NCBI RefSeq assembly: GCF_002929305.1
Contig: NZ_PJIO01000006.1
Coordinates: 202,702 to 266,701 of the forward strand
From: Arthrobacter sp. GMC3
GTDB taxonomy: Bacteria > Actinomycetota > Actinomycetes > Actinomycetales > Micrococcaceae
DNA length: 64,000 nt
Direction: 5' to 3'
How positions within the stretch are numbered: the first letter of the stretch is position 1; each line of letters begins with the position of its first letter. A program made the position numbers and the translations under genes. The notes beneath the pieces were generated by a model. That model was not told where the DNA came from. It searched no databases and saw nothing but the letters and a program-made list of their open reading frames with translations. Shown here piece by piece: positions 36,091 through 45,925 of the stretch.

Positions 36091-37431
36091 TCAACTGCGA
36101 AGCGCATTGGAGACATTGGTGCGGGATGCTGCAATGGCTGGCCATAGCAGGGCCGCGCAGGGAGTGGCGAGCGTCATGGCAGCGAGTCCTGCGAGGGTGA
36201 GCCATGGCAGACCGGACAGCATGTTGAGCGGGGAAACACGGGCACCAAGTGCAATGGTCCAGCAAGCGATCAATAAAGTGATGAGGCTGAAGAGGATCGC
36301 GGTGATCGCATAGATGAGCCCCTCGTACAGGGTGGATCTGGCGATGACGCCGGGGCGCGCACCGGCCACACTGAGCAGTGCGGAGTCTCGGTGCCGTTCG
36401 CGTCCGACCAGTGCGATGACGGCCAGACCCCCGACCCACGAGACAACAAAGACCCAGCCCAAGACGACGAGCACATCGCCAACGCCTGCTGTGCCGCCGG
36501 GCATCGCGTTTCCAATCACCATGAACAGGCCCACCATGGACAGGGCCAAGGCAAAGGGCAACACCGTGGTGACGCTGCGGGCCGCACGGGTTCGGCAGGA
36601 GTGAACAGCTAGCCGCCATGCCACGTCTTTGGCCGGTACCACGGCTGTCCACAGCGTCATCAGGGGTGTAAGAACCCAGGGCCCCATGAGCAGCAACAGG
36701 CACACCAAGAACAGGTTGCCGGCAAAGGCGAAGGCCGTGCGCTGCTCAAGGCCACCGCTGAGTTCCAGACCCAAACCAGGGAGCCACATGCCCACGACAC
36801 CGGCGAGCAGACAGAATGCCAAAACGCTCCGGCCGACACCGGTCCGGACGCTCGGGTCTGCGTTCTCGCGGAAAGCACGCATCTCCGGGGTCTTCGATGC
36901 TCGTCGCGCGGCACCCCAACCACCCACAAAACAGGGAAAAACTCCTGCCGCCACTGCAGCGCCAAGGTGCCACGGCTGGAAGGCGATGCTGGCTCCGTGC
37001 AGGTCAAGGCCGGAATTTGTCCATTGAACCAGCGCTACAGCAGCGACCAAGAGCGCCAGCGGCAGTGCGAGGACCCCTGCTACCAAGCCCAGAACCGTTA
37101 GCTCAATGTTCAGCACGCTGCGCACACGCCTGCGAGGGACACCCAGAACCAGCCACAAGGCGTGTTCGCGGCGCTGGCTTGTCAGCGTCAAGCCCACGGT
37201 GGATGCGACGACGCCGACCGAGGCCAGCACCGTGAAGAAGACAATATTTCCCCCCAGCGCAATCGCAGCCGTCACCATGCTGGCGTCCCCTGCATGCTGG
37301 GCTGCACCCAAGGCGGTAAACATGGCAATCACAGAGCCCGCTGAACATGCCGCACCAACGGCGGCGCACAGAACAGTCCACAGCCACATTGCCGCTTGAT
37401 GGCGAACATCGGCCATGACCAGACGGATCAC
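36091..37431 (-). CDS. FtsX-like ABC transporter permease
   Basis: A 446-residue membrane protein with two FtsX domains: each has RREHALWLVLGVPRRRVRSV- or RERHRDSALLSVAGARPGVI-type loops before three membrane segments, about eight in total. It starts at a GTG that overlaps the ATPase stop (GTGA). Such permeases work as MacB-like mechanotransmission or peptide-export systems, not importers. Confidence 0.85.
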   Translation of the reverse strand: MIRLVMADVRHQAAMWLWTVLCAAVGAACSAGSVIAMFTALGAAQHAGDASMVTAAIALGGNIVFFTVLASVGVVASTVGLTLTSQRREHALWLVLGVPRRRVRSVLNIELTVLGLVAGVLALPLALLVAAVALVQWTNSGLDLHGASIAFQPWHLGAAVAAGVFPCFVGGWGAARRASKTPEMRAFRENADPSVRTGVGRSVLAFCLLAGVVGMWLPGLGLELSGGLEQRTAFAFAGNLFLVCLLLLMGPWVLTPLMTLWTAVVPAKDVAWRLAVHSCRTRAARSVTTVLPFALALSMVGLFMVIGNAMPGGTAGVGDVLVVLGWVFVVSWVGGLAVIALVGRERHRDSALLSVAGARPGVIARSTLYEGLIYAITAILFSLITLLIACWTIALGARVSPLNMLSGLPWLTLAGLAAMTLATPCAALLWPAIAASRTNVSNALRS

Positions 37432-38207
37432 GCGGATACCTCCGCGGTGTCGGCAACAGCCTGCGCGGCAAGGATGGCATCAGCAATCGCGTGACTATCT
37501 CCACCGGCCATGACCTGGTGGATGTGACCGGAACCCATAACCACCACCTGATCCGCCCTGGCTGCGGCGAGAGGATCATGGGTGACCATGACCACGGTGG
37601 TGCCCTGGGCCGGAAGAGCTTGCAACCAATCCAGGACCACATGGCCTGATTGCAGGTCAAGGGCCCCGGTGGGTTCATCGGCGAACACAATGCGCGGCTG
37701 GTTGGCCACAACCCGGGCAATCGCGACGCGTTGACGTTCGCCGCCGGACAGCCTGTCCGGGCGCCGTCGGGCAAGTTTTTCGATGCCCAGCCGCTCCATC
37801 GCTTCGCGAATGCGCTTCTTGGGCACCTTGTGTCCAGCGAGGCGGGCCGGGAGTGCAATGTTCTCTTCCACAGAAAGGGAACTGACCAGGTTGTAGTCCT
37901 GGAAGACGAAGCCGATGTGTTCACTGCGGAAAGTGGCACGTTGACGCGTGTTGAGGGAACCGAGCTCAACTCCGAGCACTTCGATGGTGCCGCCGGTGGG
38001 CTCTTCCAGTCCCGCAGCACAGAAGAGCAGGGTTGACTTGCCGGAGCCGGATGGACCGACGATGGCAGTCAGCCGGCCCTGAAGGATGTCGAGGTCGATG
38101 TCATGCAAAATTTGGGCGCTTTCCTTGCCCCGTCTGGGTACAGGAAAGGCCATGTGCAGGCCACGTACTCGTATACAAAGGTCGGCTGAGTTGGATTCGA
38201 TAGGCAT
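37428..38207 (-). CDS. ABC transporter ATPase, MacB/LolD type
   Basis: A 259-residue ATPase: Walker A GPSGSGKS (about residues 51-58), Q-loop FVFQDYNLV, signature LSGGERQRVAIARV and Walker B IVFADEPTGALD. It forms a complex with the FtsX-like protein encoded next. It is divergent from a histidine kinase and response regulator, the layout of antimicrobial-peptide or cell-envelope stress detoxification modules. Confidence 0.9.
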   Translation of the reverse strand: MPIESNSADLCIRVRGLHMAFPVPRRGKESAQILHDIDLDILQGRLTAIVGPSGSGKSTLLFCAAGLEEPTGGTIEVLGVELGSLNTRQRATFRSEHIGFVFQDYNLVSSLSVEENIALPARLAGHKVPKKRIREAMERLGIEKLARRRPDRLSGGERQRVAIARVVANQPRIVFADEPTGALDLQSGHVVLDWLQALPAQGTTVVMVTHDPLAAARADQVVVMGSGHIHQVMAGGDSHAIADAILAAQAVADTAEVSA

Positions 38208-38319
38208 ATATCCATTCCACCGCTTCTACAGCGCACACACACTGGTGCTGTCACCCGATACAGGTAGAGCCAGGTCTACCTTTCGTCTCCGCGTGCTCGC
38301 CGTGTGGGAGAGTTGATTC

Positions 38320-39498
38320 ATGCCACCATCGATCCTGCTCCGAAGGGTATTGACGGAGGTCTTGGCCGCCGCGCTGACTCCACTGATGCTGTTGCTACTG
38401 CCCCTACTGCCCCTAACGGCCGTCACAGTCGCAGAGATTGACAGGCTGCGTGCGCGTGCCTGCGGCGCACCGAGTTCACGGTTGCGCCCGGCCCACCAAT
38501 CCTGGAGCACCTGGTGCCGTGCCCGGGTGCGCACCTCAGGATTGTGGCGTACGGACCTTCCCATCTTCCTGACGGCACTCCTCCTCAGTCTGCTGTCGTT
38601 GCTCATCGTCTTCTTCGGTTTCATCGGTGCCTTGGCACTGGCCCTATCCCCCGTGCTCTGGGCCGTCGGCGTCGCTGCACAGGTGGGCCCCTTCACGCCC
38701 ACCTCCTTTGGCCAGTCACTAGCGGCCGTCCCCGCCGGGGCAGTGCTGGCCCTGGTGACCACGGCATTACTCATCGGAATCTCGAAAGTCCGTGACGCAG
38801 CCCTTCTCGGTTTTTCCAGCCAACAGGACCTAGACCTCCAAGCGCAGTTGAAAGAGGTCCGCAACAGCCGCGCCTCACTCACCGAAGCCTTCGAGCAGGA
38901 ACGCCGACGCATCGAACGGGACCTGCACGACGGCGCCCAGCAGGACCTCGTGGCAGTAGTACTCAGTCTTGGTCTGCTCGAATCGGCCGCCAGTTCCGGG
39001 GCAGACAAGGAACGCCTCCAGGCACTGGCCTCACGCTCTCAAGATCAGGCAGAGCGCGCCCTTCGGCGCCTACGCGACACCGTGCGCGGGATCCACCCGC
39101 CCGAACTAAGCGACTTGGGACTCGTGGCCGCAATCCAGGAGATGGCCTCACGTTCGCCATTGGACGTCGACGTGGTAGCGGAAGACACCGATGATTCGTC
39201 ACTGTCCTCCCCCACCGCGGGGGCGGTCTACTTCGCAGTATCCGAGGCACTGACCAACGTTGCCAAGCATGCCGGCGTCGACCACGTCAGATTGGAGCTT
39301 CACTTCACACAGGACGGCGTCACCGCCCGCGTCATCGACGCCGGCCCCGGCGGCGTGGAACTCGGCAAGGGCACAGGCACCGGACTCCTGGGACTCCGCG
39401 AACGGATGCGAAGCATCGGCGGCGACCTTAAGGTCATCAGCCCGCCCGGCAGCGGCACCACGGTAGAGATCACCGCCCCCGCCGAGCCGCAGTGGTGA
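38320..39498 (+). CDS. sensor histidine kinase (HisKA_3/DesK type)
   Basis: A 392-residue membrane kinase. Three or four hydrophobic segments occupy residues 8-35 and 85-155. A coiled coil then leads to the phospho-acceptor box RIERDLHDGAQQDLVAVVLS (His near 209), and the ATPase has the N box (SEALTNVAKHA) and G box (GTGTGLLGLRERM). GGGAGAG precedes the ATG. There is no large extracellular sensor domain, so it may sense through the adjacent ABC permease. Confidence 0.9.
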   Translation: MPPSILLRRVLTEVLAAALTPLMLLLLPLLPLTAVTVAEIDRLRARACGAPSSRLRPAHQSWSTWCRARVRTSGLWRTDLPIFLTALLLSLLSLLIVFFGFIGALALALSPVLWAVGVAAQVGPFTPTSFGQSLAAVPAGAVLALVTTALLIGISKVRDAALLGFSSQQDLDLQAQLKEVRNSRASLTEAFEQERRRIERDLHDGAQQDLVAVVLSLGLLESAASSGADKERLQALASRSQDQAERALRRLRDTVRGIHPPELSDLGLVAAIQEMASRSPLDVDVVAEDTDDSSLSSPTAGAVYFAVSEALTNVAKHAGVDHVRLELHFTQDGVTARVIDAGPGGVELGKGTGTGLLGLRERMRSIGGDLKVISPPGSGTTVEITAPAEPQW

Positions 39499-39535
39499 TA
39501 ATGCAAAGCCGCAAACAACTATGAAGGAAAAGACA

Positions 39536-40201
39536 ATGAGAATAGTGTTGGCCGATGATGCGGCACTCATCCTGGCCGGAATCAAGGAGATACTCCAATC
39601 AAGCGGACACGAAGTGGTCCGCGACTGCACCGACGCGCCCTCCCTTGTTTCCACCGTTGATGCCATGGCCCTCACAGCGCAACTACCGGACCTGGTGATC
39701 ACCGATGTGCGGATGCCTCCAGGAAACACCGATGATGGTTTGCGTGCAGCCATCGATCTACAGGACCGACACCGTCACCTACCAATTCTGGTGTTATCGG
39801 CCTACGTGACAGGGCCTTACATCAAGGAACTACTCAACGGTCCCGGCGCCGACGCCGGCGTCGGATACCTCCTCAAAGAGAAGGTAGGCCGAGTCGGAGA
39901 TTTCCTCCGGGCCGTCGAAATCGTTGCAGGTGGCGGCGTCGTCGTCGATCCGGAAGTCGTACGACACGTCACCAAACCGGACTCCCCCACCGGACCGCTA
40001 AGTCGCCTGACGGCCCGAGAGACTGAAGTCCTCACCATGATGGCCGAGGGAGAATCGAACAAGGACATCGCCGATGCGCTGTACCTTTCCAACGCTGCGG
40101 TCAGCAAACATGTCGCCAACGTTTTCCTCAAGCTTGGCATGCCACCGGGCGAGGACAACCGCCGGGTCAAAGCAATTCTCACCTGGCTAGAACACCAGTA
40201 A
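39536..40201 (+). CDS. NarL/LuxR-type response regulator
   Basis: A 221-residue partner of the preceding kinase. The receiver has Asp pairs (IVLADDAALILAG), the phospho-acceptor Asp in LVITDVRMPPG and Lys in YLLKEK. The C-terminal helix-turn-helix is LTARETEVLTMMAEGESNKD plus AVSKHVANVFLKLGM. ATG 39536 is preferred over 39521 because AAGGAAA precedes it. It probably controls the divergent ABC operon and the lipoprotein. Confidence 0.9.
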   Translation: MRIVLADDAALILAGIKEILQSSGHEVVRDCTDAPSLVSTVDAMALTAQLPDLVITDVRMPPGNTDDGLRAAIDLQDRHRHLPILVLSAYVTGPYIKELLNGPGADAGVGYLLKEKVGRVGDFLRAVEIVAGGGVVVDPEVVRHVTKPDSPTGPLSRLTARETEVLTMMAEGESNKDIADALYLSNAAVSKHVANVFLKLGMPPGEDNRRVKAILTWLEHQ

Positions 40202-40319
40202 GGAAAACTCATAGACCATCGCGGTGTGCGCGAGGCGCACTGCCGGGACATCGCGCTGTGAGTTATTGTGTTGAAACCGAGCACCTCCGGCAGCACCCTT
40301 CCACATCCAGGAAAGAGCC

Positions 40320-40619
40320 ATGACCAACATTCAAACCACACCCGCAAACCACAAGGGGCGCGGCCTAGGCATCACAGCACTGATCCTAGCCATCCTGTTG
40401 AACATTATTGGACTGATACTGGGCATCATCGCCCTTGTCATCTCACGCAGAGCCGGCGCAAAAAATGGCTGGGCCGTCGCTGCCATCATCGTCGGGGCCG
40501 TAACCTTTGTCACCCTAGGCGGAGCAACCCTCATTGGCCTCACCGCAATCAATACCCAATGCGGGGATCTGGGGCCGGGCGTCCACCAATGGAACGGCCT
40601 AACCCTGACCTGTTCCTAA
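40320..40619 (+). CDS. DUF4190-like small membrane protein
   Basis: A 99-residue protein with two membrane segments (GITALILAILLNIIGLILGI and WAVAAIIVGAVTFVTLGGAT) separated by a basic loop, then a short extracellular tail with two cysteines. GGAAAGAG lies before the ATG. Resembles DUF4190 proteins; role unknown. Confidence 0.65.
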   Translation: MTNIQTTPANHKGRGLGITALILAILLNIIGLILGIIALVISRRAGAKNGWAVAAIIVGAVTFVTLGGATLIGLTAINTQCGDLGPGVHQWNGLTLTCS

Positions 40620-41229
40620 CACACAGCGCGTCACATCAGGACTTTGGAGTCCGAGGGCGTGTCTTCTGGAACTCCGTTCCATTCGACGCCAGCTTGCAGG
40701 AGAGGGCCACACCGCTTCGTCCTTGTCCGCAATCAGGTCATTGGCGGTGAGCCAAGTGTTCTAGTCCGGGTCTTCCAGTCCGGGCGGCCCAGCCTGTCAG
40801 GTCACCTGCCGGACCGCTGCTGCACTATGGCCGACGACGACCACCTCACAGACCACCCCGGCCTCATCTGCCGCCGGTCAGAACAAGCTCGAACGGCGGC
40901 GTCATTATTGAAAATATTGACCGGTCAGCTCAAGTCACTGTCTGGATTACTGATCGGTTGCTAAGGCACACTGTCTAAAAATCGGCATTTCCGAGGCAAC
41001 CATCGTGGCCCTAGCGCCACAGCACTTCCAAACATCCGCGAACGCGTGAATTCGAACCTAAACAGCCCGCGCTGGAGGGTTTGAATTTCAGCCTCATGCA
41101 AACACCGAAGAAAACTATCCCCGCAGGTCAGAGCATGTTGAATACTCAAGGGCCCCCATTAGTTATGAACGCTTGCGACCCCACCGTCCTACCAAGGGCC
41201 CATTTCGAGCTGCTGCTGGATTGCTTTAA

Positions 41230-41329
41230 CCTGTTTCTGCATAGTGAGGTTGCAACAACGAGTGATACTAAATACTCTCCACTTTGCACAGATAAGGATG
41301 AGTTTTATATGACGCGGTGGGAACTCCCG
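41230..41329 (+). repeat. relic repeat, copy 2 (partner at 11593-11694)
   Basis: See the partner for the alignment. Here the frame is open from 41081 to 41380 and encodes FLHSEVATTSDTKYSPLCTD then DEFYMTRWELPPECATTSNS. The similarity continues weakly downstream (A..N[TS]A). This copy lacks the frame change, but there is no clear ribosome binding site, so it may also be dead. Confidence 0.6.
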
Positions 41330-41467
41330 CCCGAATGCGCCACGACCTCGAATTCAGCCGCTGAGCCACCCATACCATAGGTAACATTCTACTCTTGGCG
41401 CATGCCAGTCAAACGACCCCCTTCACGGCACACAAATTGGTTTTGAGCTGGACCGGGAATAGGACCT

Positions 41468-41491
41468 CGTGAGCCCAAAAACGGGCTCACG
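41468..41491. terminator. hairpin, possible terminator
   Basis: CGTGAGCCC / GGGCTCACG, a perfect 9-bp stem with a 6-base loop, about 340 bases beyond the surface-protein stop. No T run. Confidence 0.4.
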
Positions 41492-41832
41492 GCAGGCTTC
41501 GGAGATCTTCACAGGTCAATGAGTCAAGCAAAGCCGGGGCTGTCCCCGGCAACATGCCAGCCAACCCTGTAACTGCGATATGCGGGTGTCGGATAGTTAC
41601 GAACTATTTTAACTGCCCGATACGCCCGATACGCCCCATACACCCACACCTCAGCACCCATTAGCGCCCCTCCGTGGGTGAAAATTGCGGGAAAGGTCAG
41701 GCCCAGCTAGAGCATTCTGTGTATCTGGGATTGTGACAGCTCGCCGTGGCATTGAAGAATCGCGCCTGATGCACAAACGGTCCTCATTCTTCTAAACTCG
41801 ACGCAGTCTAGCTTTGTTCTCGAAGCCACTAG

Positions 41833-43782
41833 TTAGGCGCCGCGGCGACGCAAGAGGATACCTCCCCCGGCGACGAGCAGAATTGCCGCGAGTATCAAGG
41901 TCACACCGACAGGACCGTCGGATACCCCGGTCTTAGCTAGTTCGCCCGTGGTTGGCGAGGAACCCGCGCCGTTCACGGGTGCGCTGGGTGAGCCCGAGGC
42001 GGTGGTGGGCACCCCCGTGGGCGTCGGCGTCGAGCTGCTCATGTTGCGAATCTGGGCCCCGGCTACCGGAATCTGCACGATGTTCCCCACACCCGTGCTC
42101 AGGCGAGCGATGAACGTGCTCAGGTCGCTGGCCGCCGACAGGGTGGTCACGCTCACCGGGAAATCAGTGAGCACCGCGGCGGGATCCAGAATGAACGACT
42201 GCGATGACCAGGTATAGTCGGTCCCCGCAAGCGCAGTACCGTCTGCCGTCTCCACCACCGCGACACCGGGCAGTTCACCCCGGGTGACCACATGGACGGT
42301 GAAGTACGCGGCCGAGCCCCCCTGCACCACTCCACCACCGCTAATAGTGAGGACCCAGCGCTGCATTTCCACGGCGCCCACATCGCTGGCGATGCCAGAA
42401 ACTCGAGGCAAACCTCGCTGATCGTTCACGAGAGCGCTCGACGCCGCCGCGGTATCTAGCAGCGGCGAGGTCGCGCTCAGCAATCGCACCGGTAGCCCGT
42501 TGATTGCCGGTGCCAGCGGCTGCAGTCCAAGATCCGCCGCGAGTATCACCCGGTTACCGGCGGGGAATTCGGGAGCCACGACCGTAAAGACGCTGTCCTG
42601 CGCCGTGTGGGTGGTTTTGACCACATCAAAAAGCGGGGTAGTGCCACTGTCTATTACCGTGTTTGTGATGTGCGCGGTGAGATAGGCATTGTCAGGGGTG
42701 TTCAGCGTGCCCTGGATCGTCGAGTGATCGATACCGACCACGGTGTCGGAAGTCTTGCCCCCATGCTGCTGGAAGAGCGAGAAGAGCCGGATGTCGGGGA
42801 ACCCTTGGATGGTGGAGTTCTCGATCACCAAGCGGTCGTTTACCGCAGTGCCCCCCGGTCCGGGCGTGTTCACATCCGAGTAGAGGATCGGGGATGCCGT
42901 TGCTCGAATGATCGTGGTTCCCAACATGCGAACGCTCGGCCCGCGCGGCTGACTCGCGTTAGACACGTTGCCGAATCGAATTGCCCCGCCCACCGGCGAG
43001 AAGTTGGAGTCGCTGATCACGCTTTCGCGCAGATCCAGCGCGGGCGCATCGCCCGGTCTGGTCGCGAACACAGCCCCTACGCTGATCGAGGCATCCCCGG
43101 GCTCACCGTTTCCGATATTCACAAAGCGGGTGCGTTCCACCACCACGTTGCTTCCGTCGGAACCGTCGGTACCACCCACTCGGATGCCAAAGTTGCCCTG
43201 GCCGTCGAAGACCGAATCGCGGACAACGACTTGGGCGCCGGGCTGAATAGCGCCCGCACCCAAACCGATATCGCCGCCGGTGACCCTGACCCGCTCGATC
43301 AATATCGATGCCCCGGTATCCTCGGGGACGATTGAGCGCGAGAACCCTGAGAAGTTGGCGTCGCGGATGGTGAGAGCTCCGGCATTGAAGTTGCCGCGGA
43401 TGCCGATGTCCTGTTGCTGCGCGCCGCCGAGGTTGATGCCCTCAAAAGTCAAGCTGGCCGCGGCCTGAACTTGGATCAGCGCGAGCGGATTGGTGGCAGA
43501 AGTCGAGTACATGGTGGGGCGTGCTCCCCCGGCGCCACGCAGGGTCAGTTGGGTGGTGATCTGTAGCTGTCCTTGGGCGATGGGCAGTTCCCACCCCGAA
43601 GGAATTTCAATTACATCGCCCGGCGCCGCCTGCGACAGAACTGAGCGCAGCGAGCCCACGTCCCCGTCTACAGTGGAAGTGACGGTGAGCGTGGCCGCCG
43701 AAGCGGGAAGAACCGCGACAAACAGGCTGGCGCCGACGGTTAGCATACAGGCGGACGCTGTCGCAAGCAGTTTTCTAAACAC
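41833..43782 (-). CDS. beta-helix surface protein with LAxTG sorting signal
   Basis: A 649-residue cell-wall protein. Signal peptide (residues 1-29, ending ASAA), a long right-handed beta-helix of short repeats (FGIRVGGTDGSDGSNVVVER-like turns), then a choice-of-anchor-Q-like segment (LLDTAAASSALVNDQRGLPR, SDVGAVEMQ). A Calx-beta-like domain, a Ser/Thr/Pro linker and the sorting signal LAKTG with a membrane segment and RRRGA tail complete it. LAxTG is the class E sortase motif of Actinobacteria. It starts at GTG. Role in adhesion or carbohydrate contact is likely but unproven. Confidence 0.82.
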   Translation of the reverse strand: MFRKLLATASACMLTVGASLFVAVLPASAATLTVTSTVDGDVGSLRSVLSQAAPGDVIEIPSGWELPIAQGQLQITTQLTLRGAGGARPTMYSTSATNPLALIQVQAAASLTFEGINLGGAQQQDIGIRGNFNAGALTIRDANFSGFSRSIVPEDTGASILIERVRVTGGDIGLGAGAIQPGAQVVVRDSVFDGQGNFGIRVGGTDGSDGSNVVVERTRFVNIGNGEPGDASISVGAVFATRPGDAPALDLRESVISDSNFSPVGGAIRFGNVSNASQPRGPSVRMLGTTIIRATASPILYSDVNTPGPGGTAVNDRLVIENSTIQGFPDIRLFSLFQQHGGKTSDTVVGIDHSTIQGTLNTPDNAYLTAHITNTVIDSGTTPLFDVVKTTHTAQDSVFTVVAPEFPAGNRVILAADLGLQPLAPAINGLPVRLLSATSPLLDTAAASSALVNDQRGLPRVSGIASDVGAVEMQRWVLTISGGGVVQGGSAAYFTVHVVTRGELPGVAVVETADGTALAGTDYTWSSQSFILDPAAVLTDFPVSVTTLSAASDLSTFIARLSTGVGNIVQIPVAGAQIRNMSSSTPTPTGVPTTASGSPSAPVNGAGSSPTTGELAKTGVSDGPVGVTLILAAILLVAGGGILLRRRGA

Positions 43783-44098
43783 CTAAACCCCGAATCAGTA
43801 TTAATAATATTGATTAGGATACTAACAGCGGCCGCCCAGAAAAGGCTTGCGTCCGATTCACAATTGGGCACAATCAACATTTTCCGAGGAATTTGCCAAA
43901 AATCTGTAAATGGATACTCCCTCGTCTCGATGAGATTTCAGCAGCACCCACTCCCACCAGCCCGAACGAGAAAACCCTGAAAATCAATCCCAGCCAAATA
44001 GACAACAACGCGGTCAATGACAGTTCGAGGATTCGCATAAGAGTGCGGGAGCAAACGCAATCCGAATGTATCCGCTTATTTAACTCGCTCGTTTGGGG
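43783..44098. promoter_or_regulatory. AT-rich promoter region with palindrome
   Basis: 316 bases upstream of the surface protein. A 23-base near-palindrome at 43793-43815 (AATCAGTATTAATAATATTGATT, broken at only three base pairs) lies 10 bases upstream of the GTG and may be an operator over the ribosome binding site or promoter. The region is much richer in A and T than its surroundings. Confidence 0.5.
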
Positions 44099-45180
44099 TT
44101 CCTTGGGTTTTTGCGGTGTTGGCGACACATAGCGAATGAGTGTTGCTACAGCGATTTTTTCAATCCTTTTCCGGCCGGTCTGTTGCAGGTCTTTTGGGCA
44201 GGGACGCATGCCGCTGATTCCTTCACCGATGCCGTGATTCCTATCAGGACCAGTAGGTGTGCGGGGCGCACTGACCTGGCCGCTGCCGGTGGTGTCCGAC
44301 CTCGCCGTGGGCGGGATTTGAAGGGCCTTTGCCTGACGTTCGCCCAACGTGAGGAGATCGCGGTTCTGCGCGCAGGGTCAATCCAAGAGAGCGATCGGGC
44401 AGGCTATTGGCCGGTCTCCCTCAACGGTACCTTCGGAGTTGAAGCGGAACACAAAACCCGGTACGGCATAGCGAGCCACGTGCTCACCTACGATCGTTCC
44501 GGCCGGCCGAACTCCACACGAATACTCTCTTGAGCGCGAAAGCGGAAGAAAGTGTAGCCAAGAAGTATTCGCCGAAGCCGCCCGTAGGACGACTGCGAGT
44601 TGAGTTCCTCGACCGGGAGGAGATCCGGGTGTCACCCGAGACGATCTACCGGCCCCGGTAGATCCGGTCCCGAGGCGCCCTGAACCGGGATCTGAGCCCT
44701 TGTTTACGCACTGGGAGGGCAACGTGAGAGCCGGGTCCCAGGAATGATCAACGTCTCGGACGCCCGCCCGAGGTAGCAGACCGTGCCGTGACAGGGCATT
44801 GGCAAGAGGGATTTGATTATTGGCAAGGGCAACCAGACAGCCATCCGGCCCCTGGTGGAGCGGACCACGAACTTCATCATGCTCATTCACCTGCCCAACG
44901 GGTACAAAGCAAAAGAGCAGAAGCGATAAGCGTTGACAGCGAAGACGGAAACCGGGATCGGGATCTGCCGCAGCGACCCTCGCTCGTTGTGGCGTCGTGG
45001 CGGCGCGGCATCAACGAAAACACCAACTGGCCCTTAAGTCAGCATTTCCCCAACTGCACTGATTTGAGGGTCCACCGTGCTGAGGATCTTGACAGGGTCG
45101 CCGTCGAACGCCTCCAACCCCTCGTGTTGCAGTGACCGCCAAAATCCGCCGAACGCTTTATGGGAAGGCCTATGGCAAAG
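44099..45180 (+). mobile_element. IS30-family insertion sequence relic, copy B
   Basis: The longest of three related relics. It starts with the shared TTCCTTGGGTTTTTGCGG end and carries pieces of the whole transposase: the HTH part (LKGLCLTFAQREEIAVLRAG), then frame-shifted DDE pieces (GHWQEGFDYWQGQ standing for GHWEGDLIIGKGN; ERTTNFIMLIHLPNGYKA) and the terminal DLRVHRAEDLDRVAVE. Many frameshifts, stops and deletions; inactive. Confidence 0.75.
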
Positions 45181-45245
45181 GTGGACTGCCGAGAGCTCGC
45201 CCGCAGTCTTTCTGCCACTCGCGGCTGTTCAGCGCCGCGGGCCGT

Positions 45246-45788
45246 TCACAGCATCGTCAGGTCTAGGGGGTCGAAGTCGGCGGCACCGAACGGTACGCTG
45301 CCGCCGCGCACTCGGAGTGCGTCAATGGCTTCGTGCATGTTGCCACCGATCCGCGTCAGCGAGTTGAATCGACTGGTGTGGTAGATCTGCACCTCGCCGT
45401 TCTCGTCGCGGCTACCGGTATCCCATCCAAGATAGTCACCGTTCTCACTCATTGCAAAGACTTCCAATCGTTGCGGCATATCCCAAGTCCCATCTGGTTC
45501 AATCGCCCAGTCGTAACCCTCGTTCTGCCACTGCTGGAATTCCTCGCGCAATCGGACTGTCAGGTTGGCGCCGCGCCCAAGTAGGCCGTCGGCGTGTCCA
45601 GGGGGAACCGGGGTATAGACGAGCCATAGCCCAAACAAGCGTCCCCAGCCGAAGGATCTAACGAACGAAACGTAGGACGGCGGGAGTTCTTTTCCGTCGG
45701 ATAGCCGGTGGTTCTCAATTGAGTGCTCATCGAGCAGCGGAGCAGGTGGCTGTGTCACTGATAGCTTCCACGATGCCTTGGTAGTCAT
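45246..45788 (-). CDS. SMI1/KNR4 (SUKH)-like protein
   Basis: A 180-residue soluble protein. ELPPSYVSFVRSFGWGRLFG near residue 34 is the SUKH-type signature, followed by an aromatic beta core (WAIEPDGTWDMPQRLEVFAM, NGDYLGWDTGSRDENGEVQI). SUKH proteins are mostly immunity proteins against nuclease toxins of contact-dependent or polymorphic systems. No toxin gene is nearby, so it may be an orphan immunity gene. Start ATG 45788 with AGGA upstream. Confidence 0.62.
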   Translation of the reverse strand: MTTKASWKLSVTQPPAPLLDEHSIENHRLSDGKELPPSYVSFVRSFGWGRLFGLWLVYTPVPPGHADGLLGRGANLTVRLREEFQQWQNEGYDWAIEPDGTWDMPQRLEVFAMSENGDYLGWDTGSRDENGEVQIYHTSRFNSLTRIGGNMHEAIDALRVRGGSVPFGAADFDPLDLTML

Positions 45789-45925
45789 ATCGAAATCCTA
45801 TTCGGGCAAGGAATTCTAGAAACTGCTCAAAAGATTTCGGCGACCATCAGTACAGGCCACTAGGCGAAGCCCACCGTCACTTGTTCAAGAACATGTTCGA
45901 AGCATATCACCTGATGAGAATCGAT

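Larger units (their letters stand above)
40620..41832. other. intergenic region with relic sequences
   Basis: 1.2 kb without a convincing gene. It contains the coding-like relic repeat at 41230-41329, a hairpin at 41468-41491 and a 9-bp tandem repeat at 41615-41641. Codon use and stop density suggest decayed sequence. Confidence 0.55.

Noticed and set aside
43874..44347. Minus-strand frame of 157 codons
   Set aside because: Spans the promoter region and the left end of an IS30 relic; no domain.
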